The translations under genes were made by a program, and so were the position numbers. From Micrasema longulum (Eukaryota > Arthropoda > Insecta > Trichoptera > Brachycentridae), in the NCBI GenBank assembly GCA_022494885.1, contig JAGVSM010004249.1, positions 19,022-83,021 on the forward strand: a stretch of DNA of 64,000 nt, read 5' to 3'. The number at the start of each line of letters is the position of its first letter. The first letter of the stretch is position 1. Positions 10,861-22,832 of this stretch are shown here, piece after piece. Under the pieces are notes generated by a model, which was not told where the DNA came from, did no database searches, and worked only from the letters and a program-made list of their open reading frames with translations.

Positions 10861-11229
10861 AAAAAAAATGTGTAATAAACCCATTGATATATTTATGTTG
10901 CTTATGTTTTTTAATTGTTTTATTTTATTTTTATTAAGAACGTTTTATCTTTTGTAAGAATGTTTGATCAATTTGAGAAAAAATAATTTTTGTAAGTTTC
11001 ATCGGTCAAATAACTAAACACTGTTTTTACATTGGTCAATATTGTTGTTTAAGACTGATTACAGTTCATATTTTTGTAATCAAAAGATATTTTACTGACC
11101 AATTAACAGAATATAAACCATTTTACAATGAACAAAATTTTTAATTCAAATCAAACAAAAGACATTTTTAAAATATATATTTTTTAAAAGGGTGGGTGCA
11201 ACGCTGTTTGGACGCCAGTAACGTATTTT
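10861..11229. other. spacer
   Basis: AT-rich; GACGCCAGTAA occurs twice near 11208-11240. Nothing else seen. Confidence 0.4.
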
Positions 11230-11375
11230 TTTACCACGACGCCAGTAAATTCAATTTACACACGTTAAACAGTGTGTACAAATGCCACTTAAACCAGTCA
11301 ATGACAAGTTATAAGCCTTGTAAATGCCAAGACTTCCATATTCCCTTCTCAAAAAATGTTTTGCCTCTATGCTTC
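11230..11375 (-). repeat. FB family partial copy
   Basis: Reversed core (AAACAGTGTGTACAAATGCCAC) to GTCTCTGTTGCAACA-type end, degraded. The open frame across it (11196-11450) is a repeat artefact. Confidence 0.65.
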
Positions 11376-11914
11376 AACAAATTTGAATCTAAAGTAACTT
11401 TTTCAAGGAAATGCATTGATCTGATATACCTAATATTATTAGAATATTAAGTTATATTTTCAACTGATTTTATAAATGCATACCAGACTTTCTACTTAAA
11501 ACCGTATACATATAATGACGCACTGTTTGGTTTTTCATTGTTTACCTGCTTAATTTGACAAGGTATTATTTTCATAACTTGCGTCATCTGCTGATTAAAA
11601 TTATTATTTCTCAAAATTTTAATTTCGCAAAATAACAAAAAAAAAATGTGAACGTTTAACGTTTTTCCTAAAATATTTGAAAACCAAGTTGCAAAAAAAA
11701 ATTTAGTAGAAACATTAATAAAAAAAACGTTTATCATTTTTGCATATGTAAAATAATGCCAAATCTTGCACTTTGTTTTACGTAATGACAAAAACCGGTA
11801 ATGCTTTATTTATAATAAGTTATTCGTCATTTTTGAAATTGAGATTGAAGCCGGCTTTAAAATATGCAATAAAAATTATGAAAATGATTGTCATTTAGAA
11901 ACCCATAAAAAACA
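11376..11914. other. spacer
   Basis: AT-rich; the minus-strand open frame at 11492-11791 is Phe/Asn/Lys-rich with no recognisable motif. Confidence 0.4.
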
Positions 11915-12045
11915 TAAATTGCAACAAATAGGGAAAAACAGTTGAGAGAGAAATATTGAAGTTCAAGCATTTATAGATGTATGACCTGTAAGTGGCTAGT
12001 TTATTGTGATAACTTAACGCATTGTGTAACAATCAGTATGCTGCT
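11915..12045 (+). repeat. FB family partial copy
   Basis: AAATTGCAACAAATAGGG through TATGACCTGTAAGTGGC to GCATTGTGTAAC; strongly diverged. Confidence 0.6.
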
Positions 12046-12187
12046 AATTTTAGTTATTTGTTACTTGTTTTAGTTTTATACAATGTTTTATCGAATACTC
12101 ATATATTTATCTTAAAATTGTATTCAGAAGACTTTAACATTCTTCCACCGAAGATAAAAATATTTCAAATAAAAACAAAATCAGAAT

Positions 12188-12570
12188 TAACATATTACAA
12201 CAGAGATGAAGAACATTTTAGAGAAGGTAATATAGAAGTCTAGGCATCTACAGGGCTTATTAGATGAATCTCACCCGCATAAATAAAGGTTTCAGCTTTT
12301 TAACTTCGCAAACATCATCAGATGAAAGAATTGAAGGAATACAGATTTTCAAATATGGGCAGAATGGTGAATGTTACACAGTGTGTAAAGTGGCCACTTA
12401 AACCAGCCATTGACAGGTCATAAGCCATGTAGATGCCTAGACTTCTATATTACCTTCTCTAAAATATTCTTCATCTCTGTCCTAATATGTTAATGTTAAC
12501 AGCTCCCGGGGAGTTGAATCCAGTCCTTGTCTACGAAAATTTGGACAAACTCAAAATATTGTTGAAAAAT
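12188..12570. repeat. FB foldback 1
   Basis: A 75-bp plus-strand piece (ACATATTACAACAGAGATGA ... GGCATCTACAGGGCTTAT) joins at about 12262 to a nearly complete minus copy, which ends in AACAGCTCCCGGGGAGTT and GTTTGGACAAACTC. The first 75 bases can therefore pair with the far end of the element and leave a loop of about 140 bases. Confidence 0.8.
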
Positions 12571-12639
12571 CAGAATTGACAAAACAACTTTTATGCCATA
12601 AGTGTTTGACACAATTATTTGCATTTTCACATTTATTTA

Positions 12640-13530
12640 TTTTGTCTACTACTACTACTACACCAACGCGCCATTTCTCTGTAGAGGTGGGCAGAGAGAA
12701 TGGACCGCCACACACGTGTATCCTGGCATACATTTCTAGCTTCTTCTACATTCATACATCTTGTCATATATGCCCTTCGGTTCTGCCTGCTTTTGACATG
12801 ACTAGACTTAAGATTTCGGTTTATCTGATCATGCCACGTATTCTTTGGTCGTCATTGTCTCACGTTACCGTTCAGTTTTGCCATATATTCTTTTTTAACC
12901 ATTCTTTTGTCATCCATTTGTTCTACATAAGTTTACCATCTCAGAGACCGTTTCATAATAGTATTAATTAAACCTGACACAAATATACACTCTCGCCTGA
13001 ATTCATCATTCGTAGCCATTGGTTTCCCGCACATTTGTTTAAGAGATCGCACTTCAACGGCGTTTACTGGTCTTTCATCTTTCATCTCTTCTCTGTCAGT
13101 TCTAAGTTTAATTTCCATACATAAGTGTTGGGACTTAAACTCCGTTGTGCACTTCCAGTTTAGCTCCGATTGACATATTTTGATTAGCTATTATTGTGCT
13201 TAGTGCACCGTTCATTTTGTTGCCCGCATTCACTCTTCTTTCAAAATTGTTTTCTTATTTTCCATCTCTTGAAAAAATGCTTCCTAGATACACAAACCCT
13301 TCTACTAGTTCAAGACATTCGTTGTTTACATTTATTATGCAGTCAGTAACCTCGTTCCTCTTTCAAATACTATCACTTTCGACCTACTTTTATCCATCAC
13401 CAATTTGCTTTCCAGGCGTACATCATACGTTCTAGAGACTATTTGTTGCAAATCGTCCTTGCTGCTTGTTAAGTCTCTTAAGTTTGTTTTATCTATCATA
13501 TCACTGTTTTTCTTTTCCAATGGATGAAAC
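12640..13530 (-). pseudogene. LINE reverse-transcriptase C-terminal half, family 1
   Basis: Read on minus: DDLQQIVSRTYDV, then KLVMDKSRSKVIVFERG (13335-13520), a continuation ending the RT domain, then VRSLKQMCGKPMATNDEFRREC (about 13000-13080) and the DNA-proximal tail ending in ILSAHLYREMA near 12690. Frameshifts and stops separate the pieces. The 3' end is a (TAG)n tract at 12647-12661. The same C-terminus occurs at 41566, 52770, 18843, 44590 and 29095. Without the catalytic YADD region its clade is uncertain. Confidence 0.7.
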
Positions 13531-14869
13531 CGTATTCATTAAAGATCCCCGACACAAAACTATAAGAAAAATAAATAAAATCTCTCAAGAAAATGGAACA
13601 GAGTTACACGATCAACAGTCGTGATAACAAAATTGAATAAAATAACATTCAAACCACAAGCATTACAATCGATGTATTTGTGAATTGTACTACAAATTGA
13701 GGATGAATAACATACTTATTTACGTAACACTTAGAAGCAAGAAACATTTTGATATGTGGTGTGTTAGTGACTTACAACATGAAGTGTCGAACACAAAAAA
13801 AATCACTAATTCATTTAACATATATTATGTACACTTGATCCTATCATAATATATACCCAAATTTACGTACTTACTTCTGTATATTAAATGTTTGAGATAT
13901 GTTGCGAAAGATAAAATCATATGCTTTTACCCATCACAATATATACTCAAGCCCATAATATGTATATTATATTAGCTTTAAGTAGGGTTTTGTGGTTTAT
14001 TTATTTTGTTCATCAACGCCCAAAAGGCATTAACAAAAAATTAAAATGAAATACATGCTAACATACTAAATAATAAACACAGAATATACAGAAAAAATAT
14101 GTGAAATTAGTTCAAAAGGACAAAATAAAAAGTTTTACAAAGTAAAAAAAACAATAATAACAAAGGTATGCAAGAAAAAACAGTAAGCATTTAAACGAAA
14201 AATGCAAAGATATAAGCTTATGAAATAAATTTTGTAAAGCAAACAATAAATAAAGTGTTACAGTAAGCAAGAAAGACATTTTTAGGTTGAATTAATAAAC
14301 AAGCAAGCATATATTATCACGAGAAAATAAGAAATAAAAATATGTATCTATTAAATGCGTATTTGCCAATACTACAATGCAATTTGATAGTATAGTAAAA
14401 AAAAACAAGTATATGGTAATAAAAATAAACAAGTAAGTATTTTTTTAATTTATGGAATTGAATTGTCAATAATAGTTTGACGAGCAGCTACAAATATACT
14501 TGATATTGTGAACTTATAAGATAGTAAAGAATTGGACAGAATGTTTGTTTATGATATTATTTAACTTATGTTTGGAAATTTTCATTTCATCAAAAAATAT
14601 TTTTATAACTGACAAAACCCATTTTCAGTCGTACTTGAAATAATCCAGCCAAATACGTCACCCCCATACAAAAAATTTAGCACTTTTAAAAAAAATCGAC
14701 AGTGATAAGAGTTGAAGAAATGTGGAAGGTCAACTGTTTTCGGGGGATTGAATCAATTCGTGAAGACAAATATCTTAACAAAACAATGAAAATGCCATTG
14801 ACAAAAAAAACAACCTACATATGTTGAATTATGACTTGAACATTTATTTATTTATACTTTTACATTGTT
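13531..14869. other. A-rich spacer, partly a possible LINE 3' UTR
   Basis: The block from about 13990 starts with TTTATTTATTTTGTTCATCA and then runs A-rich, like a reversed LINE tail. The rest shows no features. Confidence 0.3.
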
Positions 14870-15345
14870 TGTATTCTTTTTTTATACAGAATAATGTTCC
14901 CTCACTAGGGTGTCCCGTGCCCAGGGAAGCATTTTACAAAATGTTAAACATGCCTAAGATTAACTATTAGCAAAGTTAACATAACAAAAACCATTTAAAA
15001 AAACGTAATTAATCCAACTAACCGAATTATAATTCACATTATAAACAATAAATAACTAAAATAATCATAAAAAACACAATCAATTTATATGGACCAATAG
15101 AAAAATTTTCATAAACATTACACACATTTTACCTATGTGGCTTGATACACTCATCGATCCGTGCGCAACCCACCTCCACTATCCATTTCTTAATAGCAGT
15201 TTTATATTGTGAGAACTTACTAATTGTCCTTATGGATAATGGAAGTAGATTGTACACTTTAACCAAGGCCATTATATATTTTTTATTGTTAATGTTAATA
15301 TTAATTTATATGTTTTTAGTTCACGCGTCGTTTGCTTAACTTCTA
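14870..15345 (-). pseudogene. LINE 3' end, family 2
   Basis: On minus, a frame reads MALVKVYNLLPLSIRTISKF and ends KKWIVEVGCARIDECIKPHR-stop at about 15133, the C-terminal tail of a LINE ORF2. It is followed by a 3' UTR that includes the GAGGAAAC-type hairpin near 14900-14935 and ends in an A/T tract. Same family at 35560 and 39965. Confidence 0.65.
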
Positions 15346-15689
15346 AGTATCTCTGGAGAAAACGGGAATTGGTTTACTAAACCGTGATTACCAAAGAGAT
15401 TATTTCACTAAATTGAACAAGTTGATCGAGAGATTGGGGCAAATTGGATATCAAAATGTCTATTGTGATGAGTTTTAATATACATTATTCAATTTTGAAC
15501 GTAAATTATTTCCCCAGAGACACAATATTTCAGTAACATAAATATATAAATCTGTAAAATAATTATCAGTTAGGGCTGAAGTTTGGTATAATGGTATTGG
15601 TCGCACTCCGAGTAAAAACATAAATAAGTACATTATTATACTACGAGTTCAACTAATATGAAAAAGCTAGCTGTTTTTTCTAGCGGTCA
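15346..15689. other. spacer
   Basis: Nothing recognised. Confidence 0.4.
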
Positions 15690-15930
15690 AAAGACACTAC
15701 ATTACAGGAGTGAGACAGATGGTCAAATTATGGCTGACTGGCAGGCAACGTGCATCATGTTTTGTAATTCGGCCCTTCTGGCTCTGTTTTATCGGCCGTA
15801 TATCTAGCATGTATCCGTCAGCTATTGCCAACTGTTACATGCTAGTAAATTTGACACTTCGGGCCTCACTTTATCAGCCTTGCGGGTCATAATGAATCTG
15901 TCCTATTGGGCCAAATATTTTATTTTTTGT
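15690..15930. other. GC-richer block with a hairpin
   Basis: Contains CTAGCATGTA and its exact inverse TACATGCTAG separated by about 22 bases (near 15805-15846), plus several CGGCC/GGGCC motifs unlike the surrounding AT-rich DNA. Probably part of a small DNA transposon, but no termini were identified. Confidence 0.35.
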
Positions 15931-17059
15931 TTTTCTTTCAAAATTATTATTTCTCCAGAGACACAGTACTTGCAGTATTGCTCTTAATCCAGACGTAATA
16001 AAGAATAATCTCTGACTCAGAATACAACTATCAAAACTACACAAAATCAACAGATATTATTTATTTGATATCTATGCAAAAATTTTAACAAGCTATCAAT
16101 TAATATTGAATAACGAAGAATCTGTTATTTAAAATAATTACAGTAAGTTATTGCCGACTGTTACGTTAATGAATTTCCAAAGAAGTGGAGTGATATGACT
16201 GAACTGAGAGATTCTGAAAACGAATATCGTTGCAATGTTTAAAATATACTGTAGGTGAATCATTTTATTCATTGTTACTTGTATACCAATAACGTAAGAA
16301 TCAATTAGGTTTCTCATCAATGTAACGATGAAATGACGAGACCCGGTCACGGGTGACAATTTTTTTAATGATTGTAAAAAAAGCATTCTACATATTACAT
16401 ATAATTTATTCTTTTATATTGCTTATCATTGTATATAACACTACAGTGAGTTAAATTATAAAATTGAGTTAATCACACCATGTACCTATTTGCAATTCCA
16501 CGTTATCGATATTAATTGAGTAAGCGAGGCATTGTATAGGAAACGTGTTTAAAAAATATGATAAGTTTTATAACAAAATGAATGAATTGGTTCGAAAAGC
16601 GCTTGGCGCTGTTACATTTAGCAGAAAATGTACAACACGTTGATTGTCCCGAGAAAAGTATTTCAACTCTTTAAAAACTATGCTTAAAAATCTCTCTGGA
16701 GGCGTGACGGTGCTGTAACCAAGGATTTGTTTTTAAATACATCGAGCTATGATTGCCAGTACATACGAAACGAAAAAAAACATATTTTACGAAATAATAT
16801 ATTATATCTTCTTAACTATTAAGGAATATGCTTTGAAAATCAAATTGTGCATATATTCAGAATAACAATATAATAATAATAAATACATTTATTCAAAACG
16901 AAATTTGATTCTCAAAGTACATTTCTCAATAATTAAGAAAAAGGAATAAAATTCGCTTAAATAAATATTGTTTTTAACGTAAACGATGAATTTGCGATCA
17001 TGGCTCGACATGTATTCAAAACTATATTTTTATCAGATCTGTTAGGGACATTTTAAATT
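15931..17059. other. spacer
   Basis: The minus-strand frame at 16138-16386 carries no recognisable motif. No repeat match in the window. Confidence 0.4.
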
Positions 17060-17165
17060 TATCTTCTGCCTAACTTTTAACTTTTAACTTTCAATTTTAA
17101 CTTTTAATTTTAATTTTAACTTTGAATTTCAAATTTTAATTTTAACATTTAATTTCAACACTTAT
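17060..17165. repeat. (TTTTAAC)n-like short tandem repeat
   Basis: About fifteen irregular units of CTTTTAA/ATTTTAA/AACTTT over roughly 100 bases. Confidence 0.75.
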
Positions 17166-17489
17166 TTTTTACTTATTTATATGTATATATACTACCTGTT
17201 TTTTATTCATTTTTGTAGGTTGTGAATTTTAACAAAGATATATAAATGTTCATGGAAATAGAGAGAGGGGAGGAAAGTATAATTGGAGTTATCCAATGTC
17301 TTCTCCCTTTTATTAATTTTTTTATAATAAAATTATTTTTTCCCCTCTCCTCCTGCATTTATAATATATTTATGTGAAATCTGTAATTGGTCTTACTTTT
17401 TTTAATTGTTATTTTGTACATTGTATCTTTTATTTATATAAAGACTGTATGATTTCCTTATAACTGTAAAATAAACACACGAATTGTCA
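17166..17489. other. spacer
   Basis: T-rich; nothing recognised. Confidence 0.4.
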
Positions 17490-18010
17490 AACATGTTACA
17501 ACAGACATGAAGAACATTTTACAAAAGGGAATAAAGAAGTCTAGAAATCCACAAGGCTTATGACCTGTCATTGGCTGGTTTACGTGGCCACTGCACACAC
17601 TGTGTAGCATTCACTATTCTTCCTATATTTGAACATCTTTATTCCTTCGACCCTTCCATATGTTGACGTTTGTGAAGTTAAAGAGCTAAGACCTTTATTG
17701 TTGGAAGTGAGATTCATCTTATTGAATTATTTCACCTACATACTAGGCAAAGCCTAAAAATATTTTTCAATCTTTAAACTTCTTCTTGAACCAGGTGGAT
17801 TCGAATCCATTTGGTTTACAGATGAAAGAGCCAAAATAATATAGATATTCAAAGATAGGCAGAATGGTAAATGTTACACAGTTTGAACAGTGGGCACTTA
17901 AACCAGCCAATGAAATGTCATAAGCCCTGTGGATGCCTTGACTTCTACATTCCCTTCTCTAATATGTTCTTCATCTCTGTTGTACTTGTCGACAAACATT
18001 TGGACAATAT
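17490..18010. repeat. FB foldback 2
   Basis: Plus copy 17490-17805 (complete to TTGAACCAGGTGGATTCGAA) is followed directly by a minus copy 17806-18010 starting within the unit (ACAGATGAAAGAGCC). The two cores, GTGGCCACTGCACACACTG and ACAGTGGGCACTTAAACC, are inverted. Confidence 0.8.
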
Positions 18011-18019
18011 TAATGCATT

Positions 18020-18125
18020 TAGAATATTTATTAACATAATCATTATTCCTTTTCGCGTATACTGGTGCATAGGGCCCTGCATTGATACACCAATCGCAGC
18101 GTATCTAGATCATTTTTCCTTCATT
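18020..18125 (-). mobile_element. SINE-D tail fragment
   Basis: TGCATTGATACACCAATCGCAGCGTATCT is the inverse of AGATACGCTGCGATCGGTGTACCAGTGC at 63610. Head absent. Confidence 0.4.
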
Positions 18126-18842
18126 TAAGGCAAGTCCTTTTTTCAAGCCAAGTCAACTGTCATAAAAAATGCAGCCAAGTTTATACTTTGTTAATAAAAT
18201 AGTATTTTGGTTAGGAAAAATCACGACTCTTCACAATATTTGAATGAATCACGAAATGTCAAATAAAATAAATAAAAATCACAGCAGAAAGTAACACGCC
18301 TTAAATAATTTTCTTGGGGCCATATACAAACTATGTATTTATAAAAGGAAAATGATTTATTTGTGTCATTTATTTTATCTTTCATATTTATTTTCAATAA
18401 CCGAACCTTTTTTGGGTACTTTTCTTGTAAAAATCTGTGAAGAGACAAGTACTCATATTAAATAAATAGTGATAGAATCTGATTTATTATTTAAATGTTC
18501 CACACTACCAAAGTCGATGTATCATAAAAGGTATGGCAATAAATCTCAGGGAGGAATTCTGTTTTTTGTCATTATCTCTGAAGCTGTTCTGCTGCTCCGG
18601 AAAACCTTTTAACCATATGAAAATTATTCTGCATTCCACAGCATAGTTAATCTACCAAATAAAAGCTAATTTAGTAAAAAACAAAACACATTCTTCACTC
18701 CATGAAAAAAAATATTAAAAAAAATACTGTACATCACACAACGTGCTCGTAAAACGGTTTAAGAAATTTTCATGCTATTTTTTATACAAACGTAGAGTAA
18801 AGTCAAACCTCGTGCAAAACAAAAGATAATATTTAAAAAACA
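18126..18842. other. spacer
   Basis: Nothing recognised; the minus frame 18221-18448 has no motif. Confidence 0.4.
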
Positions 18843-19030
18843 AACAAACCATCACGCCGTTTCCCCGTAGGAGTAGGCAGAAAGGATAGAACGCCATAAC
18901 ACTCTATCTTGGCATACAGACCTCGCTTCCTCTACATTCATACATCTTCTCATGCACGCACGTCAATTATTCCTACTTTTGACAAGTCCATCTTCAAGTT
19001 TTTGATGGACTTGATCGCGCCATGTCTTTC
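18843..19030 (-). pseudogene. LINE C-terminal fragment, family 1
   Basis: On minus: DRPRKTWRDQVHQKLEDG then RACMRRCMNVEEARSVCQD and SILSAYSYGETA-stop, the C-terminal tail of the family at 41566 and 52770. One in-frame stop interrupts it. Confidence 0.65.
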
Positions 19031-19044
19031 TCGGTCTATTTATG

Positions 19045-19515
19045 TATTTACTTTTACATAAATGGCACAAATTGCTTTTAACATAATCTATATTGAATAA
19101 AATTATGAAAAAAAAAAACATTTGTATCCATATAAATACATAACAAATGAGAAAATTGCAAAACTATAACAATAGTAACTGGAAGGTAAGTACACATAAG
19201 CAACCAAAAATATTAACAAAATATTAACATAAATATGAAAAAGCAAATAAAAAAACTATTTTTAAACATGAAGGAAAGTTTAAAAATTTTGTATGTTGCG
19301 AGAGAAAAAAAGAAATCAGACTCGTTTTATAACTATCAAGTCCAGAATAAGATACATCAGCCTTGTCTTCATACTCATCGGCGCCTAGGGATACACGAGT
19401 GAATGTGATAGTTGGCCCTAGAACTTGCAGAACAAAAAGAAAATCTGTGGCGGGTATTTCGACCAGGTACACGGAAACACACCAACTCCAGCAAATCGGG
19501 ACTGTCAATGAATAT
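19045..19515 (-). pseudogene. LINE ORF2 C-terminal piece with 3' UTR
   Basis: On minus, IDSPDLLELVCFRVPGRNTR followed by HRFSFCSASSRANYHIHSCI (about 19395-19510) fits the post-RT region of jockey/CR1-like LINEs, which share a 'P-[DE]-LL...VP-R-R' pattern. The rest to 19045 is non-coding and ends at a TTTATGTATTTACTTT run. Confidence 0.55.
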
Positions 19516-21024
19516 ATTGATCACTTAACAAAGTTATATTACGTCAATTTTCAGCAATTTTGTATATGTTTATTTGTTCTACATGACGACGCAGCACTTT
19601 TCCCTTAATTTTGAAAATAATGCTAGCAGAAAGCAAGGTTTATTTTAACACGCATTCGTTTGAAAGATTTCATTTTTACAGCATTCAGTCAATTTAAATT
19701 TTCATTTTTCCAATTGCATTCGTCTACTTTATACACAAGGGTTGATAACAAATCAGCATGTACAATTTTTTACGAATTTTTTTATTGTAAGTAAGAAAAT
19801 ATTGCGTTGTTCTTAACGGTTTGAAAAAACAGATAGCAAATCACGATCTAAGTAATATTTATGTAGAAAAAAATGCACAGAAAGTCATTGACATATAATA
19901 TTCAGAGATGACACTCCATACAAATTCGAGCTAAAAAGTCGTCCCAAAAGGAAAGGGAATGACCAACAGAGGGAGCAAGTATTATCACGTCATATCACGT
20001 CAATTTTGGCAAGCAAACACGTAGTACAGTAAAAAGCACGGACTGATTACTTCGGTCTACTGTAAGTTCTACTCAGTATATCGCTTCCTTCCGCATACGC
20101 GTCACCTTTGTTTGTTGTTTTACCATACGCTCGAATAACTGAACAGGACAAAGACAAGAGATAACTCCCGAATTAGTAACATAGTTTTAAGACGTCTTTT
20201 GACATGATGAAAAGGTTATACCATCGCTATTCCAAATCGAATAGTGCAGTATTTTAGTGTAAATATGGGCATTTAAGTAATTGCGAGGAGGCAAAAAATT
20301 AAAAGTAGCCGGGGACTGCTCGCAATAGACTAAAGTCCGTTATATCAAACATATGCCAATTGGCCGCAGGTTGAAGGACCATATTTCGAACGCTCGTGCT
20401 TACTCTAGTTATATACCTCAATGCGGAAAGCAACGTATTTTGCGTACTTGCAACGTGTCAGTTTTATCATCACGGCATTGTCACCATTACATTGAATTTT
20501 TTTGGAGGATTTTTATATGTGAGTAAATAATCCGCCCGCACGCGTTTCTCAGTACAGTGGACGAAAAAATAAAATAAACTTTATTGCGAGTTAATATTTA
20601 AAATGTGATTTATACTATTTGCTTTCTATCACGAGGACTGGTCAGTGACGTAATAAATAACGGCTGCATTCTCGGCGTCATTTTGTTTTTGCGTATTAAA
20701 ATGGCTGTTATCCGTTTACACAGCGTATCATAATAACTCATGGGACTTCAAACCAGTCCATTGTATTGAATAATGTTATTGTGCCATGTAAATCATACTT
20801 TGATATCGAAACAATGCATAAAAATGCATCCGCCCACAGTGAAACTGCAGTTTATTGATTTGATAACACGAATATGATATGCGAGTGATTGCAAGAAACG
20901 ACAAATCGTTTTAAAAAGTGATAAACGTTATTTGATGGAGTTAAAAGCAAAAACGCCACAGTCCATCATCATTTTTTTCGGGAAGATAATCAAAACAAGT
21001 AACGAAAAGACTATTTCTTTCAGT
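19516..21024. other. low-copy, CpG-dense region without recognised gene
   Basis: From about 19900 to 20990 CG dinucleotides are clearly denser than in the flanks (for example ATACGCGTCACC at 20095 and CCCGCACGCGTTTCTC at 20533). The sequence matches no repeat in the window. No long frame is present. It could be a promoter, a non-coding first exon or a unique regulatory block. Confidence 0.3.
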
Positions 21025-21930
21025 TCTAACATATTACAACAGACATGAAGAACATTTTACAAAAAGGAATATAGAAGTCTTGGCATCCACAGTGCTTATG
21101 ACCTGTCATTTATTTTATTTATTTATTTTACTTTTTGTACATAATGTTATTTGTACTTTAGCGGACTTATTGCCAAATGGAAATTTCTTCCAACCAACCA
21201 ATAAAATAAAAAAATATTTTTTGTAATTCAAGTTACAGAACATATCCAATAGAAAAAAAAAAGATTGAAAAGCTAAAGGTATATAAACATAGAAATAAAC
21301 GTATTTGTTTATAAATAAACTGAAATCAAAACTATTACTCTATGGGGAAAAGGAAAAAAGAGGAAAAAGGAAAGGAGGAGAGATAAAGGAAGAGAAAGGA
21401 GATGTTTCTTCAGACGTGATTTAAACAGAGATAATGTAGTAACATCTTTGATGGTGGATGGGAGATGATTCCACAGTCGAGCCGCATGGACACTATATGA
21501 GTAAGAGAAGAAAGAGGAATTGTGGATGGGTATTAAGTGAGTGCCTTGAGAATTAGAACGAAGAGGAAAACCATGAACTTTGTCTTGTTTAAATGGCCAC
21601 TTTACACACTGTGTACAATTCACCATTCTGCCTATATTTAAACATCTATATTTTTTCGACTCTTCTATCTGTTGTCGTTTGTGAAGTTAAAGAGCTGATG
21701 AGTCAACAGATGGAAGAGTCGAAGGAATATATATGTTCAAATATAGGCAGAATAGTGAATTTTACTCAGTGTATTAAGTGGCCACTTTAACCAGCCAATG
21801 ACAGGTTATGAGCCTTGTAGATGCCTAAACTTCTGTATTCCCTTCTGTTAAATGTTAATTAGAGGTTAATCTAGTCCTTGTCTACAAAAGTTTGGACAAA
21901 CTCAAAATATTGTTTATTTTTTGAAAGTTT
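21025..21930. repeat. FB foldback 3 with nested LINE
   Basis: A plus copy runs from 21025, is interrupted at CTGTCATT (about 21113), and resumes at about 21590 with AAATGGCCACTTTACACACT. It turns at GAGCTGATGAG|TCAACAGATGGAAGAG (about 21703) into a minus copy to 21930. The arms around the turn (ATTTTTTCGACTCTTC... and ...GAAGAGTCGAAGGAATAT) could pair over 200 bp. Confidence 0.8.
21113..21590 (-). pseudogene. LINE 3' end nested in FB
   Basis: On minus the frame reads FFSYSYSVHAARLWNHLPST then IKDVTTLSLFKSRLKKHLLS, the standard C-terminus of CR1/jockey-like ORF2. A 3' UTR (TTGCCAAATGGAAATTTC inverse, as at 47520) and an AAATA-type tail against the FB break follow. It inserted after FB. Confidence 0.75.
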
Positions 21931-22012
21931 AATTTGCAACTTATGCGTGGTATGACAAGTAGTAGTGAAAGTTCAATTTAATGTGTGAAAAAATAGTATT
22001 TTTGCTAATAGT

Positions 22013-22515
22013 TTGGAGATTGAATCGGTGCACCGTAAATTTTTTATATCGTTGATATTTAGATCTGGATCAAATACTTTCATTTTTAATTATTATGATC
22101 GTCTAGAGTACTTTCATATCTTCAGTTTGTCGATCAGAAGGATTTTGGCTGGTCTGATAATTATGTACAAATTAATATCTAACTGTACGGGTGCCCATGA
22201 TATTCTTGCTCAGATTAACCTTAGTGTACCTCACCGTAACTTGCGAACCAATGCTGTTTTTGCTGTGGGAAATTATAAAACCAGCATCGGATTCTTTTTC
22301 CCTCTCCCAAGAATCCTCAGAACAATGAACGAAATCTCATTGAACGGTACTGTCGATGTGTTCCAACAGCCAAGGCAAGCATTCATAAAGCAAGCGGTGT
22401 TGTCACTTTTGACTCGCGATTATACACTTGCCATGTCCGCCTGGATTATGCTATAGTTATTTCTTTGTAAATTTATATAGATTAAGATTGTTAAAATAAA
22501 GTGTTATTATATAAT
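22013..22515 (+). pseudogene. LINE ORF2 C-terminal domain
   Basis: A 147-residue open frame (stop at 22454) reads ...LSIRRILAGLIIMYKLISN, then DILAQINLSVPHRNLRTNAV and PLPRILRTMNEIS near its end. This is the region downstream of RT in jockey/R1-like LINEs. No stop interrupts it, so it may be fairly young, but RT, endonuclease and ORF1 are absent (5' truncation, the usual outcome of retroposition). A/T-rich 3' sequence with AATAAAG follows. Confidence 0.7.
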
Positions 22516-22654
22516 ATATAGTCAATGATGCCAATCTGTTAGGGCTTTTGTAAGCCTGCTGATTGGCATTTAAAATAAATAAGTTATGTTGGTCGTTTAA
22601 AAAACAGTGATCATGGCAGTAGATAGTGGCACATTTAAAAAAAAAAATACATTA

Positions 22655-22832
22655 ATAAATATTTGTGATCTTACAATTTACCCAAATATTTCATTTTGAG
22701 GGCCATATTCAACGAGTTGTAAATAATCCACTATTAGAACATGGTAATCAAGTTGGGGTAGAGTGGGATTCGAACCACGGAATTTTGATCTGTGAGTCCG
22801 AGACACTAACCATAGGACCACAACCCGATTCC
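22655..22832 (-). mobile_element. SINE-A copy
   Basis: Minus orientation: reversed body (CACTATTAGAACATGG), B-box inverse GGGATTCGAACCACGG and head ending ACCACAACCCGATT. Confidence 0.85.

Noticed and set aside
12576..12971. 131-residue plus-strand open frame
   Set aside because: It is the antisense shadow of the LINE C-terminus at 12640-13530 (-); the same shadow appears at 41543-41917 and 52955-53284 opposite other copies of that LINE.
19224..19608. Overlapping plus and minus frames as a small gene
   Set aside because: A third frame on minus carries the LINE post-RT pattern (LLEL...VPGRNTR), which explains the conservation.
21309..21626. 105-residue frame as a host gene
   Set aside because: The C-terminal sequence is a standard LINE ORF2 tail and its first part is read from the FB repeat.
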